Shown here one piece after another: positions 35,763-44,288 of a DNA stretch of 64,000 nt. The number at the start of each line of letters is the position of its first letter. Position 1 is the stretch's first letter. The notes beneath the pieces are model-generated. The model saw nothing but the letters and a program-made list of their open reading frames with translations, did not search any database and was not told where the DNA came from. This DNA comes from Terrisporobacter petrolearius (GTDB taxonomy: Bacteria > Bacillota > Clostridia > Peptostreptococcales > Peptostreptococcaceae): NCBI RefSeq assembly GCF_032598785.1, contig NZ_CP102984.1. The stretch is one strand, 5' to 3'. Made by a program: the position numbers and the translations under genes.

Positions 35763-35809
35763 TTAGCTAATCGATAAAGAGTATTTGAACTTTTATCGAT
35801 TAGCTAATT
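35763..35809 (+). terminator. Intercistronic hairpin between grdA and grdCD
   Basis: TTAGCTAATCGATAAA and its exact reverse complement form a 16-bp stem around a 13-base loop. The tail TTTCAAAATAGG is a poor T-run and merges with the grdCD ribosome site, so attenuation or mRNA 3'-end protection is more likely than full termination. Confidence 0.6.
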
Positions 35810-35828
35810 TCAAAATAGGGGGAACAAT

Positions 35829-38396
35829 ATGAATAGTGTATTAAAAGCAGCAGGATACATACTTGCTCATACTCCTGATATGGTAATTCATAACGGGACT
35901 ACTCAAACTACTGAGAGAGTAGTTAATCCAGATTCTGAGTATTTAAAAGTATTAAAAGATCATTTAAGAACTTATGATGAAGTGGTAAAATACCCACCAA
36001 ATCAAGCCTATATAGGAAATATAACTCCAGATGAATTATCAAAATATGCAATGCCTTGGCATGATAAAGAAGCTCCAAACGCAAGTAAATATGGTAAGTT
36101 TGGAGAAATAATGCCACAAGAAGAATTTATAGGATTAATGCAAATATGTGATGTATTTGATTTAGTTAAATTAGAAAAAAACTTTGCATCTTTAAGTAAA
36201 AATTTATTAATCGAGAATAAACTAATTTCATCTGATTTAGTTGGACAAATTAAAGAAGGTGAAGAATTAAATACTATAATGAAATTTATAGAAGAAGAGC
36301 ATGCGGAGCCTTTATATAATAATGGAGAAGTAGTAGGTTGTGTAAAAAATGCTCATGATGTAGATACTAACTTATCTGCGCATGTTCTGTTTGAAAACTT
36401 AGTATCAAAAGCTTCTTGTGCTTTCTCTATAATTAATATGCTTGATAAAAATAATATAAATAAAGATGACATAGATTATGTTATAGATTGTTGTGAAGAA
36501 GCATGTGGTGATATGAATCAAAGAGGTGGAGGAAACTTTGCCAAAGCTGCTGCTGAAATAGCAGGACTTAATAATGCTACAGGATCAGACGTTAGAGGAT
36601 TCTGTGCAGGACCTGCTCATGCTATGGTTCATGCTGCGGCTCTTGTAAAAAGTGGTACATTCAAAAACGTAATAGTTTGTGCTGGTGGTTCTACTGCAAA
36701 ACTTGGTATGAACGGAAAGGACCATGTTAAAAAAGGTATGCCAATACTTGAAGATATGGTTGCTGGATTTGCAGTATTAGTAAGTGAAAACGACGGCGAA
36801 AGCCCAGAAATAAGAAATGATATTGTGGGACGTCACACTGTTGGAACTGGTTCTTCTCCTCAAGCAGTAATTAGCTCTTTAGTTAGTGAGCCACTTGAAA
36901 AAGCTGGATTAAAAATAACTGACATACAAAAATATTCTGCAGAAATGCAAAACCCAGATATAACTAAGCCAGCAGGAGCTGGAGACGTACCTAACGCTAA
37001 CTACAAAATGATAGGTGCCCTAGCTGTTAAGATGGGTAACTTAGATAGAAAAGAATTACCTTCATTTATAGAAAAACATGGTATGGTAGGTTGGGCTCCA
37101 ACTCAAGGACATATACCATCAGGAGTACCTTATCTAGGATTTGCTAGAGAAGATATAATGGCAGGTAGTGTTAAAAATGCCATGATAGTTGGTAAAGGAA
37201 GTTTATTCCTTGGAAGAATGACAAATTTATTTGATGGTATTTCATTTGTAATAGAAGAAAATCAATCTAAGAAATTCCAAGGCTTAGAACAAGATGAAGA
37301 AGTAGATGTAAAAATACCTAAAATAGCGATAACTACTATAGGAAGTGAACATGGTGAAAAAAATGTTATAGAAGGGGCTTTAAAAGCTATTAAATCAAAC
37401 ATTTCTGTTACTACTATAGGTAGTGAGTCTGCAGAAGGATTAAAGCATGTTAAAACTGATTGTGAAAAAGAAGCACATGAATTAATGGAAAATCTTTTAG
37501 ATAGTAAAAAAGTTGACGGTGCAGTAACTATGCACTATCCATTCCCAATAGGTGTATCTACTGTAGGTAGAGTAATAACTCCTGAAAAAGGAAGAGAAAT
37601 GTTTATAGCAACTACTACAGGAACTTCTTCTGCTGATAGAGTAGAAGGAATGGTTAAAAATGCTATCTACGGAATAATAACTGCTAAAGCTTGTGGAATA
37701 AAAAATCCAACAGTTGGAATAGCTAATGTAGATGGTGCTAGACAAGTGGAAATAGCACTTAAAACATTAAAAGGAAAAGGTTATGATATAAACTTTGCAC
37801 AGTCTGACAGGGCAGACGGTGGAATTGTTATGAGAGGTAACGATTTAATGACAGCATCTGCTGATGTAATGGTTACTGATTCATTAACTGGAAACTTATT
37901 AATAAAAATGTTCTCTGCTTATAATTCAGGTGGAAAATATGAATCTGTAGGTTATGGATATGGGCCAGGAATAGGCAAAGATTTCAATAAATTAATAATG
38001 ATCATATCAAGAGCATCAGGAGCACCAGTTATAGAAGGTGCAATCAAGTTTGCAGCTGAACTTGTAAGTAATGATGTTCACAACATATCAAAAGAGGAAT
38101 TTGCAAAGGTTGAAAAAGTTGGATTTAGTGAAGTTTTACAAGGATTAAAAAAATCTAAACCTCAAGTATCTGAAGTAACTGAAGAAAAGGTAGAAGCGCC
38201 TGAAAAAGAAGTTGTAACAGAGCAAATATCTGGAGTAGATGTAATGGATTTAGAAGATGCAGTGAAAGTTTTATGGAAAAATAAGATCTATGCTGAAAGT
38301 GGAATGGGTTGTACTGGACCGATAGTACTTGTTAGCCCTGCTAATGTAGATAAATCTAGGGCGTTACTAATAGAAGCAAAATTTATAAGTGAATAA
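35829..38396 (+). CDS. grdCD: Glycine reductase component C, fused GrdC-GrdD
   Basis: One uninterrupted 855-residue frame carries both subunits of protein C. Residues ~1-480 are GrdC (beta): thiolase-like, with EEACGDMNQRGGGN and the probable active cysteine in RGFCAGPAHAMVHAAAL (~259). A short charged linker follows (~480-495, QGLEQDEEVDVK). Residues ~496-855 are GrdD (alpha): PlsX-like, from IAITTIGSEHGEKN through MHYPFPIGVSTVGRV to the C-terminal GMGCTGPIVLVSP (Cys828). Protein C releases acetyl phosphate from the carboxymethyl-selenoether on GrdA. The subunits are usually separate genes. The normal GrdD N-terminus appears shortened. Confidence 0.88.
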   Translation: MNSVLKAAGYILAHTPDMVIHNGTTQTTERVVNPDSEYLKVLKDHLRTYDEVVKYPPNQAYIGNITPDELSKYAMPWHDKEAPNASKYGKFGEIMPQEEFIGLMQICDVFDLVKLEKNFASLSKNLLIENKLISSDLVGQIKEGEELNTIMKFIEEEHAEPLYNNGEVVGCVKNAHDVDTNLSAHVLFENLVSKASCAFSIINMLDKNNINKDDIDYVIDCCEEACGDMNQRGGGNFAKAAAEIAGLNNATGSDVRGFCAGPAHAMVHAAALVKSGTFKNVIVCAGGSTAKLGMNGKDHVKKGMPILEDMVAGFAVLVSENDGESPEIRNDIVGRHTVGTGSSPQAVISSLVSEPLEKAGLKITDIQKYSAEMQNPDITKPAGAGDVPNANYKMIGALAVKMGNLDRKELPSFIEKHGMVGWAPTQGHIPSGVPYLGFAREDIMAGSVKNAMIVGKGSLFLGRMTNLFDGISFVIEENQSKKFQGLEQDEEVDVKIPKIAITTIGSEHGEKNVIEGALKAIKSNISVTTIGSESAEGLKHVKTDCEKEAHELMENLLDSKKVDGAVTMHYPFPIGVSTVGRVITPEKGREMFIATTTGTSSADRVEGMVKNAIYGIITAKACGIKNPTVGIANVDGARQVEIALKTLKGKGYDINFAQSDRADGGIVMRGNDLMTASADVMVTDSLTGNLLIKMFSAYNSGGKYESVGYGYGPGIGKDFNKLIMIISRASGAPVIEGAIKFAAELVSNDVHNISKEEFAKVEKVGFSEVLQGLKKSKPQVSEVTEEKVEAPEKEVVTEQISGVDVMDLEDAVKVLWKNKIYAESGMGCTGPIVLVSPANVDKSRALLIEAKFISE

Positions 38397-38405
38397 TATT
38401 TATGA

Positions 38406-38452
38406 AAAAGTTGTATCTTAGTAGATGTGAATCTGCTAAGATACAACTTTTC
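38406..38452 (+). terminator. Terminator of the glycine reductase operon
   Basis: AAAAGTTGTATCTTAG and its reverse complement CTAAGATACAACTTTT flank inner AGAT/AATCT pairing; the stem ends in TTTT. Confidence 0.85.
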
Positions 38453-38620
38453 TTATATAAAAATATAAAAATAACAAAACACAAATATAAAATTTTTATA
38501 CTTGTATATAAGTTTTTGTTTTAAAAAATATTTAAAAATATAAACTAATGTGATAAAATAACAATGTTGTATACAAAGTACAAATTAAAATTATAATCAA
38601 CAAAAGAATAGGAGAAAAAA

Positions 38621-39427
38621 ATGAACCAAGAAACATTAGACTTATTAGCTCATAAAGCTGAAGTTAAAGTTGAAACACTTAATGATAGCAAGATAAAATA
38701 TATAGTTTCATCTATTTTTGCAGGTATGTTCATAGGTTTAGGATGCATACTAATATTCACTATAGGTGGAATGTTCCATGCATCAAATTTTTCAGGGACT
38801 AATTTATTAGTGGGAATATCTTTCTCATTTGCTTTAAGTATGGTAATACTATTAGGATATGAGTTATTTACAAGTAATACAATGGTTATGGTTGTGGGAT
38901 CTTTAGCAAAAGCAGTTAGTGTAAAAGATACTTGTAGAATATTATTATATAGTTATGGTGGGAATTTATTAGGAGCAATTTTAGTATCAGGTTTATTTAT
39001 TGGAACTGGTATGGGAAGCACAGGATCAACTATAGAGTACTTTGCTTATGCAGCTGCTCATAAAATAGAGACAGGATCAGTTCAGTTGATATTCCAAGGA
39101 ATACTATGTAATATTTTAGTTTGTGCATCTGTTTTAGGTGCATACAAAACTAAGGATGAAGCAGGTAGAATATTAGTCGTATTTCTTTGTCTATTTGCAT
39201 TTGTTACAAGCGGATTCCAGCATTGCATTGCAAATATGACAACATTAATAACTTGTCTTTTATCACCATTACCTAATACAGTAACAATAGGTGCAGCAGC
39301 ATATCACATATTATTTGTTACAATTGGTAATATAATAGGTGGAGGATTATTCTTAGGAGCAGGAACTTACTTATTATCTAAGGAAAAAACTAAAAAGAAT
39401 AAAGAAGAACTAAGCAAAGCTTGTTAA
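38621..39427 (+). CDS. Formate/nitrite transporter (FNT) family channel
   Basis: A 268-residue membrane protein with six spans. FNT landmarks are AGMFIGLGCILIF in span 1, GYELFTSNTM (span 2/3 loop), a GNLLGAI segment, and FVTSGFQHCIANM followed by FVTIGNIIGGGLFLGAG at the end, including the central His of the pore. FNT channels carry small monovalent anions (formate, nitrite, hydrosulfide, acetate, lactate); the substrate cannot be told here. It lies 225 bases after the glycine reductase terminator and has its own GGAG site and terminator. Confidence 0.88.
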   Translation: MNQETLDLLAHKAEVKVETLNDSKIKYIVSSIFAGMFIGLGCILIFTIGGMFHASNFSGTNLLVGISFSFALSMVILLGYELFTSNTMVMVVGSLAKAVSVKDTCRILLYSYGGNLLGAILVSGLFIGTGMGSTGSTIEYFAYAAAHKIETGSVQLIFQGILCNILVCASVLGAYKTKDEAGRILVVFLCLFAFVTSGFQHCIANMTTLITCLLSPLPNTVTIGAAAYHILFVTIGNIIGGGLFLGAGTYLLSKEKTKKNKEELSKAC

Positions 39428-39436
39428 TTGATATAA

Positions 39437-39474
39437 AACCTTTCTTGAAGATGGTCAAGAAGGTTTTTTTTTTT
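39437..39474 (+). terminator. Terminator of the FNT gene
   Basis: AACCTTTCTTGA pairs with TCAAGAAGGTT around a 6-base loop, then a run of 12 T. The remaining bases to 39685 are AT-rich and without a visible gene. Confidence 0.9.
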
Positions 39475-39685
39475 AGAATTTTATGTATTATATATCTTAA
39501 GATGAAATATAAAATTCAACTTTTTAATAAATTTATAGCTATGCTTTTAATGTTTTGATTACACAAATTGTATAGATAACATAGTGTTTTAGGTTAAATA
39601 AATTCTTTATAAATAAATATTCTAAATTAAATGAATAATACATATATATAAGAAAATAAAAAATGAAAAGGAGGGAATGTTAGTT

Positions 39686-40597
39686 ATGTTAAACGCTATA
39701 AGGGTAGTTTGGGCAGTATTAATGACATTTTATTACTATGTGTTTATTAAAGATTACAAGCAAGTTAAGTTATCGGGTGAACTAGATGATGTTAGCGTAG
39801 GAAAAGTAAGCGTTGTGGGATTTATCACTAATTTCTTTGATACTTTAGGTATAGGCTCCTTTGCACCTACAGTAGCATTTAATAAGTTCTTGAAAATGGG
39901 CGTGAGAGACAAGGATTTACCTGGACTATTAAATGTTGGGGATACTTTACCAGTTATGTGCGAAGCGGTGATATTTACTACAGTTATAGATGTTGAACCT
40001 ATAACATTAGTAACAATGTTAGTAGCATCAGCAGTAGGTTCTTGGCTAGGTGCTGGTATAATATCTAAATTGGATGAAATTAAAATTCAAAAGATTATGG
40101 GAATTGCTTTATTAGTAACAGGCGTTTTAATGACTTTAGGTGCATTAAACTTAATGCCTGGTGGTGGAGAGGCTATAGGTCTTACGGGAATAAAATTAGG
40201 TATAGGGATTGTAGGTAACTTTATACTTGGAGCATTAATGACGGCAGGTATAGGACTTTATGCACCATGCATGGCTTTAGTTTATTTTTTAGGAATGTCG
40301 CCAGCAGTTGCTTTTCCAATAATGATGGGATCATGTGCTACATTAATGCCAGTATGTTCAGTTAAATTTATTAAAGAAGGAGCGTATCCTCGAAAAGCTG
40401 CATTATTACTTGGATTATTTGGAGCAATAGGAGTATTTATAGCTGCATATATAGTTAAATCATTGCCACTTAATATACTAAGATGGTTAGTAATTGCAGT
40501 TATATTATATACTTCTATATCTATGCTGATTTCATCATATAAGAAAAAAGACTCTGAAAATAAAAGCAGTACTGAAAACAATGAAAATGATAAATAA
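39686..40597 (+). CDS. TSUP (TauE/SafE) family membrane transporter, paralogue 1
   Basis: A 303-residue protein with about eight membrane spans and the TauE/SafE repeats: GFITNFFDTLGIGSFAPTVA near residue 45 and GNFILGALMTAGIGLYAPCM near 175. ATG 39686 aligns with the starts of the two paralogues and has AAGGAGGG 10 bases ahead; ATG 39677 is too close to that site. The tail after residue ~285 is charged. TSUP proteins move small anions such as sulfite, sulfonates or carboxylates. It lies 428 bases upstream of the proline racemase. Confidence 0.85.
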   Translation: MLNAIRVVWAVLMTFYYYVFIKDYKQVKLSGELDDVSVGKVSVVGFITNFFDTLGIGSFAPTVAFNKFLKMGVRDKDLPGLLNVGDTLPVMCEAVIFTTVIDVEPITLVTMLVASAVGSWLGAGIISKLDEIKIQKIMGIALLVTGVLMTLGALNLMPGGGEAIGLTGIKLGIGIVGNFILGALMTAGIGLYAPCMALVYFLGMSPAVAFPIMMGSCATLMPVCSVKFIKEGAYPRKAALLLGLFGAIGVFIAAYIVKSLPLNILRWLVIAVILYTSISMLISSYKKKDSENKSSTENNENDK

Positions 40598-40694
40598 AAA
40601 AATAACGATTGTATATAAAAAAATAATAAAAAGATGCAAAATGCATATAAAAATTAATAAATAAATACAAAACGAGATAAAATTAATATTAAAT

Positions 40695-40730
40695 ATATAC
40701 CATACTTCCTACGTATGGTATATATTTTTT
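40695..40730 (+). terminator. Terminator of TSUP paralogue 1
   Basis: TATATACCATAC pairs with GTATGGTATATA around a 7-base loop, then six T. The rest of the gap to 41024 (~295 bases) is AT-rich leader of the racemase gene; I see no gene or riboswitch. Confidence 0.85.
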
Positions 40731-41024
40731 GTAATAAAAAAGCATTATAGAAAAATGTGAAAATTTTGTTGAATAGTTGAGATTAATTAACTATAATGAA
40801 AATAGGTAAATAGATGAGTTGTAAAAAATGGTCGATTAATGACTGAAAATTTACATTTTTTACGGTGATGGTATTCGCGCTATATATACATTTTATTGTC
40901 AATTTATTAACGTTAAGAAGTAAATGTAGATGCTGAAACCGTTTTTTTATCTATTTATCATAGATTAATTCAATAAATATATTATAAATATTTATTTTAA
41001 TAATGATTTTAGGGGGACAGGCAA

Positions 41025-42032
41025 ATGAAATTTTCAAGAAGCATTCAAGCAATTGACTCTCATACTATGGGAGAACCAACAAGAATAGTTACAGGAGGAA
41101 TTCCTAATATAAAAGGTAATACTATGGCTGAGAAAAAAGAGTATTTAGAAAAAAATCTTGACCACTTAAGAACAGCTATAATGTTAGAACCAAGAGGACA
41201 TAATGACATGTTCGGTTCAATAATAACTCAACCTTGTGATCCAACTGCTGATTTTGGTATCATATTCATGGATGGTGGAGGATACCTAAACATGTGTGGA
41301 CATGGTTCAATAGGAGCTATAACTGCTGCTATAGAAACAGGAATGGTAGATATGGTAGAGCCAGTTACTCATGTTAGAATGGAAGCTCCAGCAGGAATGA
41401 TAGAAGCAGAAGCTAAAATAGTAGATGGAAAAGTTAGAGAAGTATCTTTCGTAAATGTTCCAGCTTTCTTATACAAAAAAGACTGTGAAATAGAAATGGC
41501 TCCATATGGAAAAATAAAATTTGATATATCATTTGGAGGAAGTTTCTTTGCAATAGTTCATGCAAAACAATTTGGTGTTAAAGTTGAGGCTAAAAATACT
41601 CAATTATTAAATAACATAGGTATGGAAATGATGGAAATAGTTAACAGAGAAATATCAGTACAACATCCAACTCTAGATCACATAAAAACAGTTGATTTAG
41701 TTGAAATATACGATGATCCTACTCATCCAGAAGCAACTTACAAAAACGTTGTTATATTTGGACAAGGTCAAGTAGATAGATCTCCATGTGGAACAGGTAC
41801 AAGTGCTAAACTTGCTACTTTATATGCTAAAGGGGAAATAAAAGAAGGAGAAAACTTTGTATACGAAAGTATATTAGGAACTCTTTTCAAAGGTAAGATA
41901 GTAGGTCTTGAAAAAGTTGGTGAATTTGATGCAGTAAGACCTGAAATAACTGCAGCAGCTTATATAACAGGATTCAATCATTTTGTTATAGATGATGAAG
42001 ATCCAGTTAAGTATGGTTTTATATTAAAATAG
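41025..42032 (+). CDS. prdF: Proline racemase
   Basis: A 335-residue enzyme, the same length as the clostridial proline racemase. The two catalytic cysteines are visible: Cys91 in NMCGHGSIG and Cys255 in DRSPCGTGTSAKLA. The family start IDSHTMGEPTRIV is present. It interconverts L- and D-proline by two-base cysteine chemistry, feeding D-proline reductase in Stickland fermentation. A 4-hydroxyproline epimerase is a close alternative that motif reading cannot fully exclude. No D-proline reductase genes lie in the window. A GGGGG site precedes the ATG, and TSUP genes lie on both sides. Confidence 0.85.
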   Translation: MKFSRSIQAIDSHTMGEPTRIVTGGIPNIKGNTMAEKKEYLEKNLDHLRTAIMLEPRGHNDMFGSIITQPCDPTADFGIIFMDGGGYLNMCGHGSIGAITAAIETGMVDMVEPVTHVRMEAPAGMIEAEAKIVDGKVREVSFVNVPAFLYKKDCEIEMAPYGKIKFDISFGGSFFAIVHAKQFGVKVEAKNTQLLNNIGMEMMEIVNREISVQHPTLDHIKTVDLVEIYDDPTHPEATYKNVVIFGQGQVDRSPCGTGTSAKLATLYAKGEIKEGENFVYESILGTLFKGKIVGLEKVGEFDAVRPEITAAAYITGFNHFVIDDEDPVKYGFILK

Positions 42033-42107
42033 CATCTAATTCAATAGCTTAATTAAGATTTCAACTATAAATATAATAATACAAAATGAAATAGGGGGAA
42101 TCATATT

Positions 42108-42989
42108 ATGGTTAATATTGTAAGAGTAATTTGGGCCATTATAATGTCTGTATATGGATACTTCTTCATAAAAGATTACAGACAAGTATCTGCAGCAGGT
42201 GAATTGGATGATGTAAGTGTAGGAAAAGCAGGTTTTGTAGGTTTTGCTACAAACTTCTTTGATACATTAGGGATAGGATCATTTGCACCAACAGTTGCAT
42301 TGAACAAATTTATGAAAATGGGAGTTAGAGATAAAGAACTTCCAGGACTATTAAATGTTGCTGATACTCTTCCAGTTATGTGTGAAGCAGTAATATTCAC
42401 TACAGTTATAGAAGTGGATCCAGTAACACTAATATCTATGCTTGCAGCAGCAGCTTTAGGTTCATATCTTGGAGCTGGTGTAATAGCTAAAATGGATGAA
42501 GTAAAAATCCAAAAAGTTATGGGTCTTGCACTATTAATAACTGCTGTATTAATGTTATTAAAACAACTTGGATTAATGCCAGGTGGTGGAGATGCAATAG
42601 GACTTACTGGAGTTAAGTTGGTTATAGCTGTAGTAGGTAACTTTATACTTGGAGCATTAATGTCTGCTGGTATAGGATTATATGCACCATGTATGGCATT
42701 AGTTTATTTCTTAGGAATGAACCCACAAGTTTCTTTCCCAATAATGATGGGATCTTGTGCAACATTAATGCCAGTTGGATCAGTTAAATTCATAAAAGAA
42801 GGAGCTTATCCAAGAAAAGCAGCTTTAGTAATTGCTTTATCTGGAACAGTAGGTGTATATATAGCTGCAAAGTTTGTTAGTAATTTACCAATGGATGTGT
42901 TAACTTGGTTAGTTATAGCTGTTATATTCTATACTTCAGCATCTATGTTGATAGCTGCTAATAAAGCTAGTAAAAAAATAGAAGCATAA
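42108..42989 (+). CDS. TSUP (TauE/SafE) family membrane transporter, paralogue 2
   Basis: A 293-residue protein with about eight membrane spans and very high similarity to paralogues 1 and 3 (GFATNFFDTLGIGSFAPTVA, GLYAPCMALVYFLGMNP, PIMMGSCATLMPVGSVKF). It follows the racemase by 75 bases with no terminator between, so the two are probably one transcript. That makes it the best candidate of the three to act with proline racemase. The transported substrate is not evident. Confidence 0.85.
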   Translation: MVNIVRVIWAIIMSVYGYFFIKDYRQVSAAGELDDVSVGKAGFVGFATNFFDTLGIGSFAPTVALNKFMKMGVRDKELPGLLNVADTLPVMCEAVIFTTVIEVDPVTLISMLAAAALGSYLGAGVIAKMDEVKIQKVMGLALLITAVLMLLKQLGLMPGGGDAIGLTGVKLVIAVVGNFILGALMSAGIGLYAPCMALVYFLGMNPQVSFPIMMGSCATLMPVGSVKFIKEGAYPRKAALVIALSGTVGVYIAAKFVSNLPMDVLTWLVIAVIFYTSASMLIAANKASKKIEA

Positions 42990-43022
42990 TTAAAATTAAG
43001 TGATTGCAATGTATTTTAATAA

Positions 43023-43055
43023 AAATATACCACGATTTATCGTGGTATATTTTTT
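43023..43055 (+). terminator. Terminator of the racemase-TSUP2 transcript
   Basis: AATATACCACG pairs with CGTGGTATATT around a 6-base loop, then a T-run. The remaining ~240 bases to 43295 are AT-rich with no gene seen. Confidence 0.9.
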
Positions 43056-43295
43056 ATGTACAAAAAAAATTACTAATATAAACTTTGTTAAATAAAGTGA
43101 TATCAATGTATACAAAGTTATGCAAAAAAATTTTATGCTCAAAAATAAATTTATGTAAATATTAATAAATTAATTGAATAACTTTTAACAAATTACTATA
43201 ATAATAAAAAAGGTAAAAGTTTGACAGTTTGAAAAGTACTGTTGAACTGTATTTTGCACTAAAAATAAAAGATAAATTTTAGGGGGAATTAACCA

Positions 43296-44189
43296 ATGTT
43301 ATTAGCATTAAGAGGAATTCTATTATCTTTAATGGGTGTTTATTATTACACGTTCTTTAAGGATTTTAGACAAGTAAAGGAAGCAGGAGAATTAGATAGT
43401 CCTTCTGGGGTGAGAGTTGGAGCCCTAGGCTTGGTAGCTAACTTCTTTGATACGTTAGGAATCGGCTCATTTGCACTTATAGTAGCCGCAAACAAATTTT
43501 TTAAAATTGGCATAAAAGATAAAGAACTTCCAGGATTCTTAAATGTTGGATGTTGCTTACCAGTTATGTGTGAAGCGTTTATATTTACTACAGTTATTGA
43601 AGTAGATCCTGTAACATTATTCTCTATGCTAATAGCTGCAGCTGTAGGTTCTTATATTGGAGCAGGAATAATAGCTAAGATGGATGAAGCAAAAATACAA
43701 TTAGTAATGGGACTAGCTCTTTTAGCTACATCAGTATTAATGTTTTGTAGTAAAATGGGATACATGCCAGGAGGTGGAGATGCAATAGGGCTTTCTGGAG
43801 CAAAACTTGTTATAGGTTTTGTAGGTAATGCAGTTCTTGGAGCATTAATGACAGCTGGTGTTGGGTTATTTGCACCATGTATGGCATTAACTTATTTCCT
43901 AGGATTATCACCACAAGTTACATTCCCAATAATGATGGGATCTTGTGCGATGTTACAACCAGTATCTTCTGTTAAGTTTATAAAAGAAGGAGTTTATCCA
44001 AGAAAAGCTTCATTAATAGTAGGCTTATGTGGAGTGGTTGGTGTATTTATAGCAGCATTTATCGTTAAGTCATTACCAATAGAAACTTTAAAATGGGTTG
44101 TAATGGCAGTTCTTGTTTACACTGGAGCTAGTATGATATCTGGTGCAATGAAAAACCTAAAAAAAGAATCTGAAGTAGTTACAGAATAA
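43296..44189 (+). CDS. TSUP (TauE/SafE) family membrane transporter, paralogue 3
   Basis: A 297-residue protein with about eight membrane spans. It shares the core with the other two (GLVANFFDTLGIGSFALIVA, GLFAPCMALTYFLGLSP) but is more diverged, for example SGVRVG for DVSVGK near the N-terminus and SCAMLQPVSS for SCATLMPVGS. It has its own leader, GGGGG site and downstream hairpin, so it is a separate transcription unit. Confidence 0.85.
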   Translation: MLLALRGILLSLMGVYYYTFFKDFRQVKEAGELDSPSGVRVGALGLVANFFDTLGIGSFALIVAANKFFKIGIKDKELPGFLNVGCCLPVMCEAFIFTTVIEVDPVTLFSMLIAAAVGSYIGAGIIAKMDEAKIQLVMGLALLATSVLMFCSKMGYMPGGGDAIGLSGAKLVIGFVGNAVLGALMTAGVGLFAPCMALTYFLGLSPQVTFPIMMGSCAMLQPVSSVKFIKEGVYPRKASLIVGLCGVVGVFIAAFIVKSLPIETLKWVVMAVLVYTGASMISGAMKNLKKESEVVTE

Positions 44190-44221
44190 TTTATAAGTAA
44201 ATTTATTATTTAATATACTAA

Positions 44222-44246
44222 GAGGTTGAATCAATGATTCAACCTC
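44222..44246 (+). terminator. Hairpin after TSUP paralogue 3
   Basis: GAGGTTGAATCA and TGATTCAACCTC form a perfect stem followed by ATTTTAATTT; it lies between convergent genes. Confidence 0.7.
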
Positions 44247-44288
44247 ATTTTAATTTGAGTAAGATAGTTGTATAAAGTGAATTATTTA

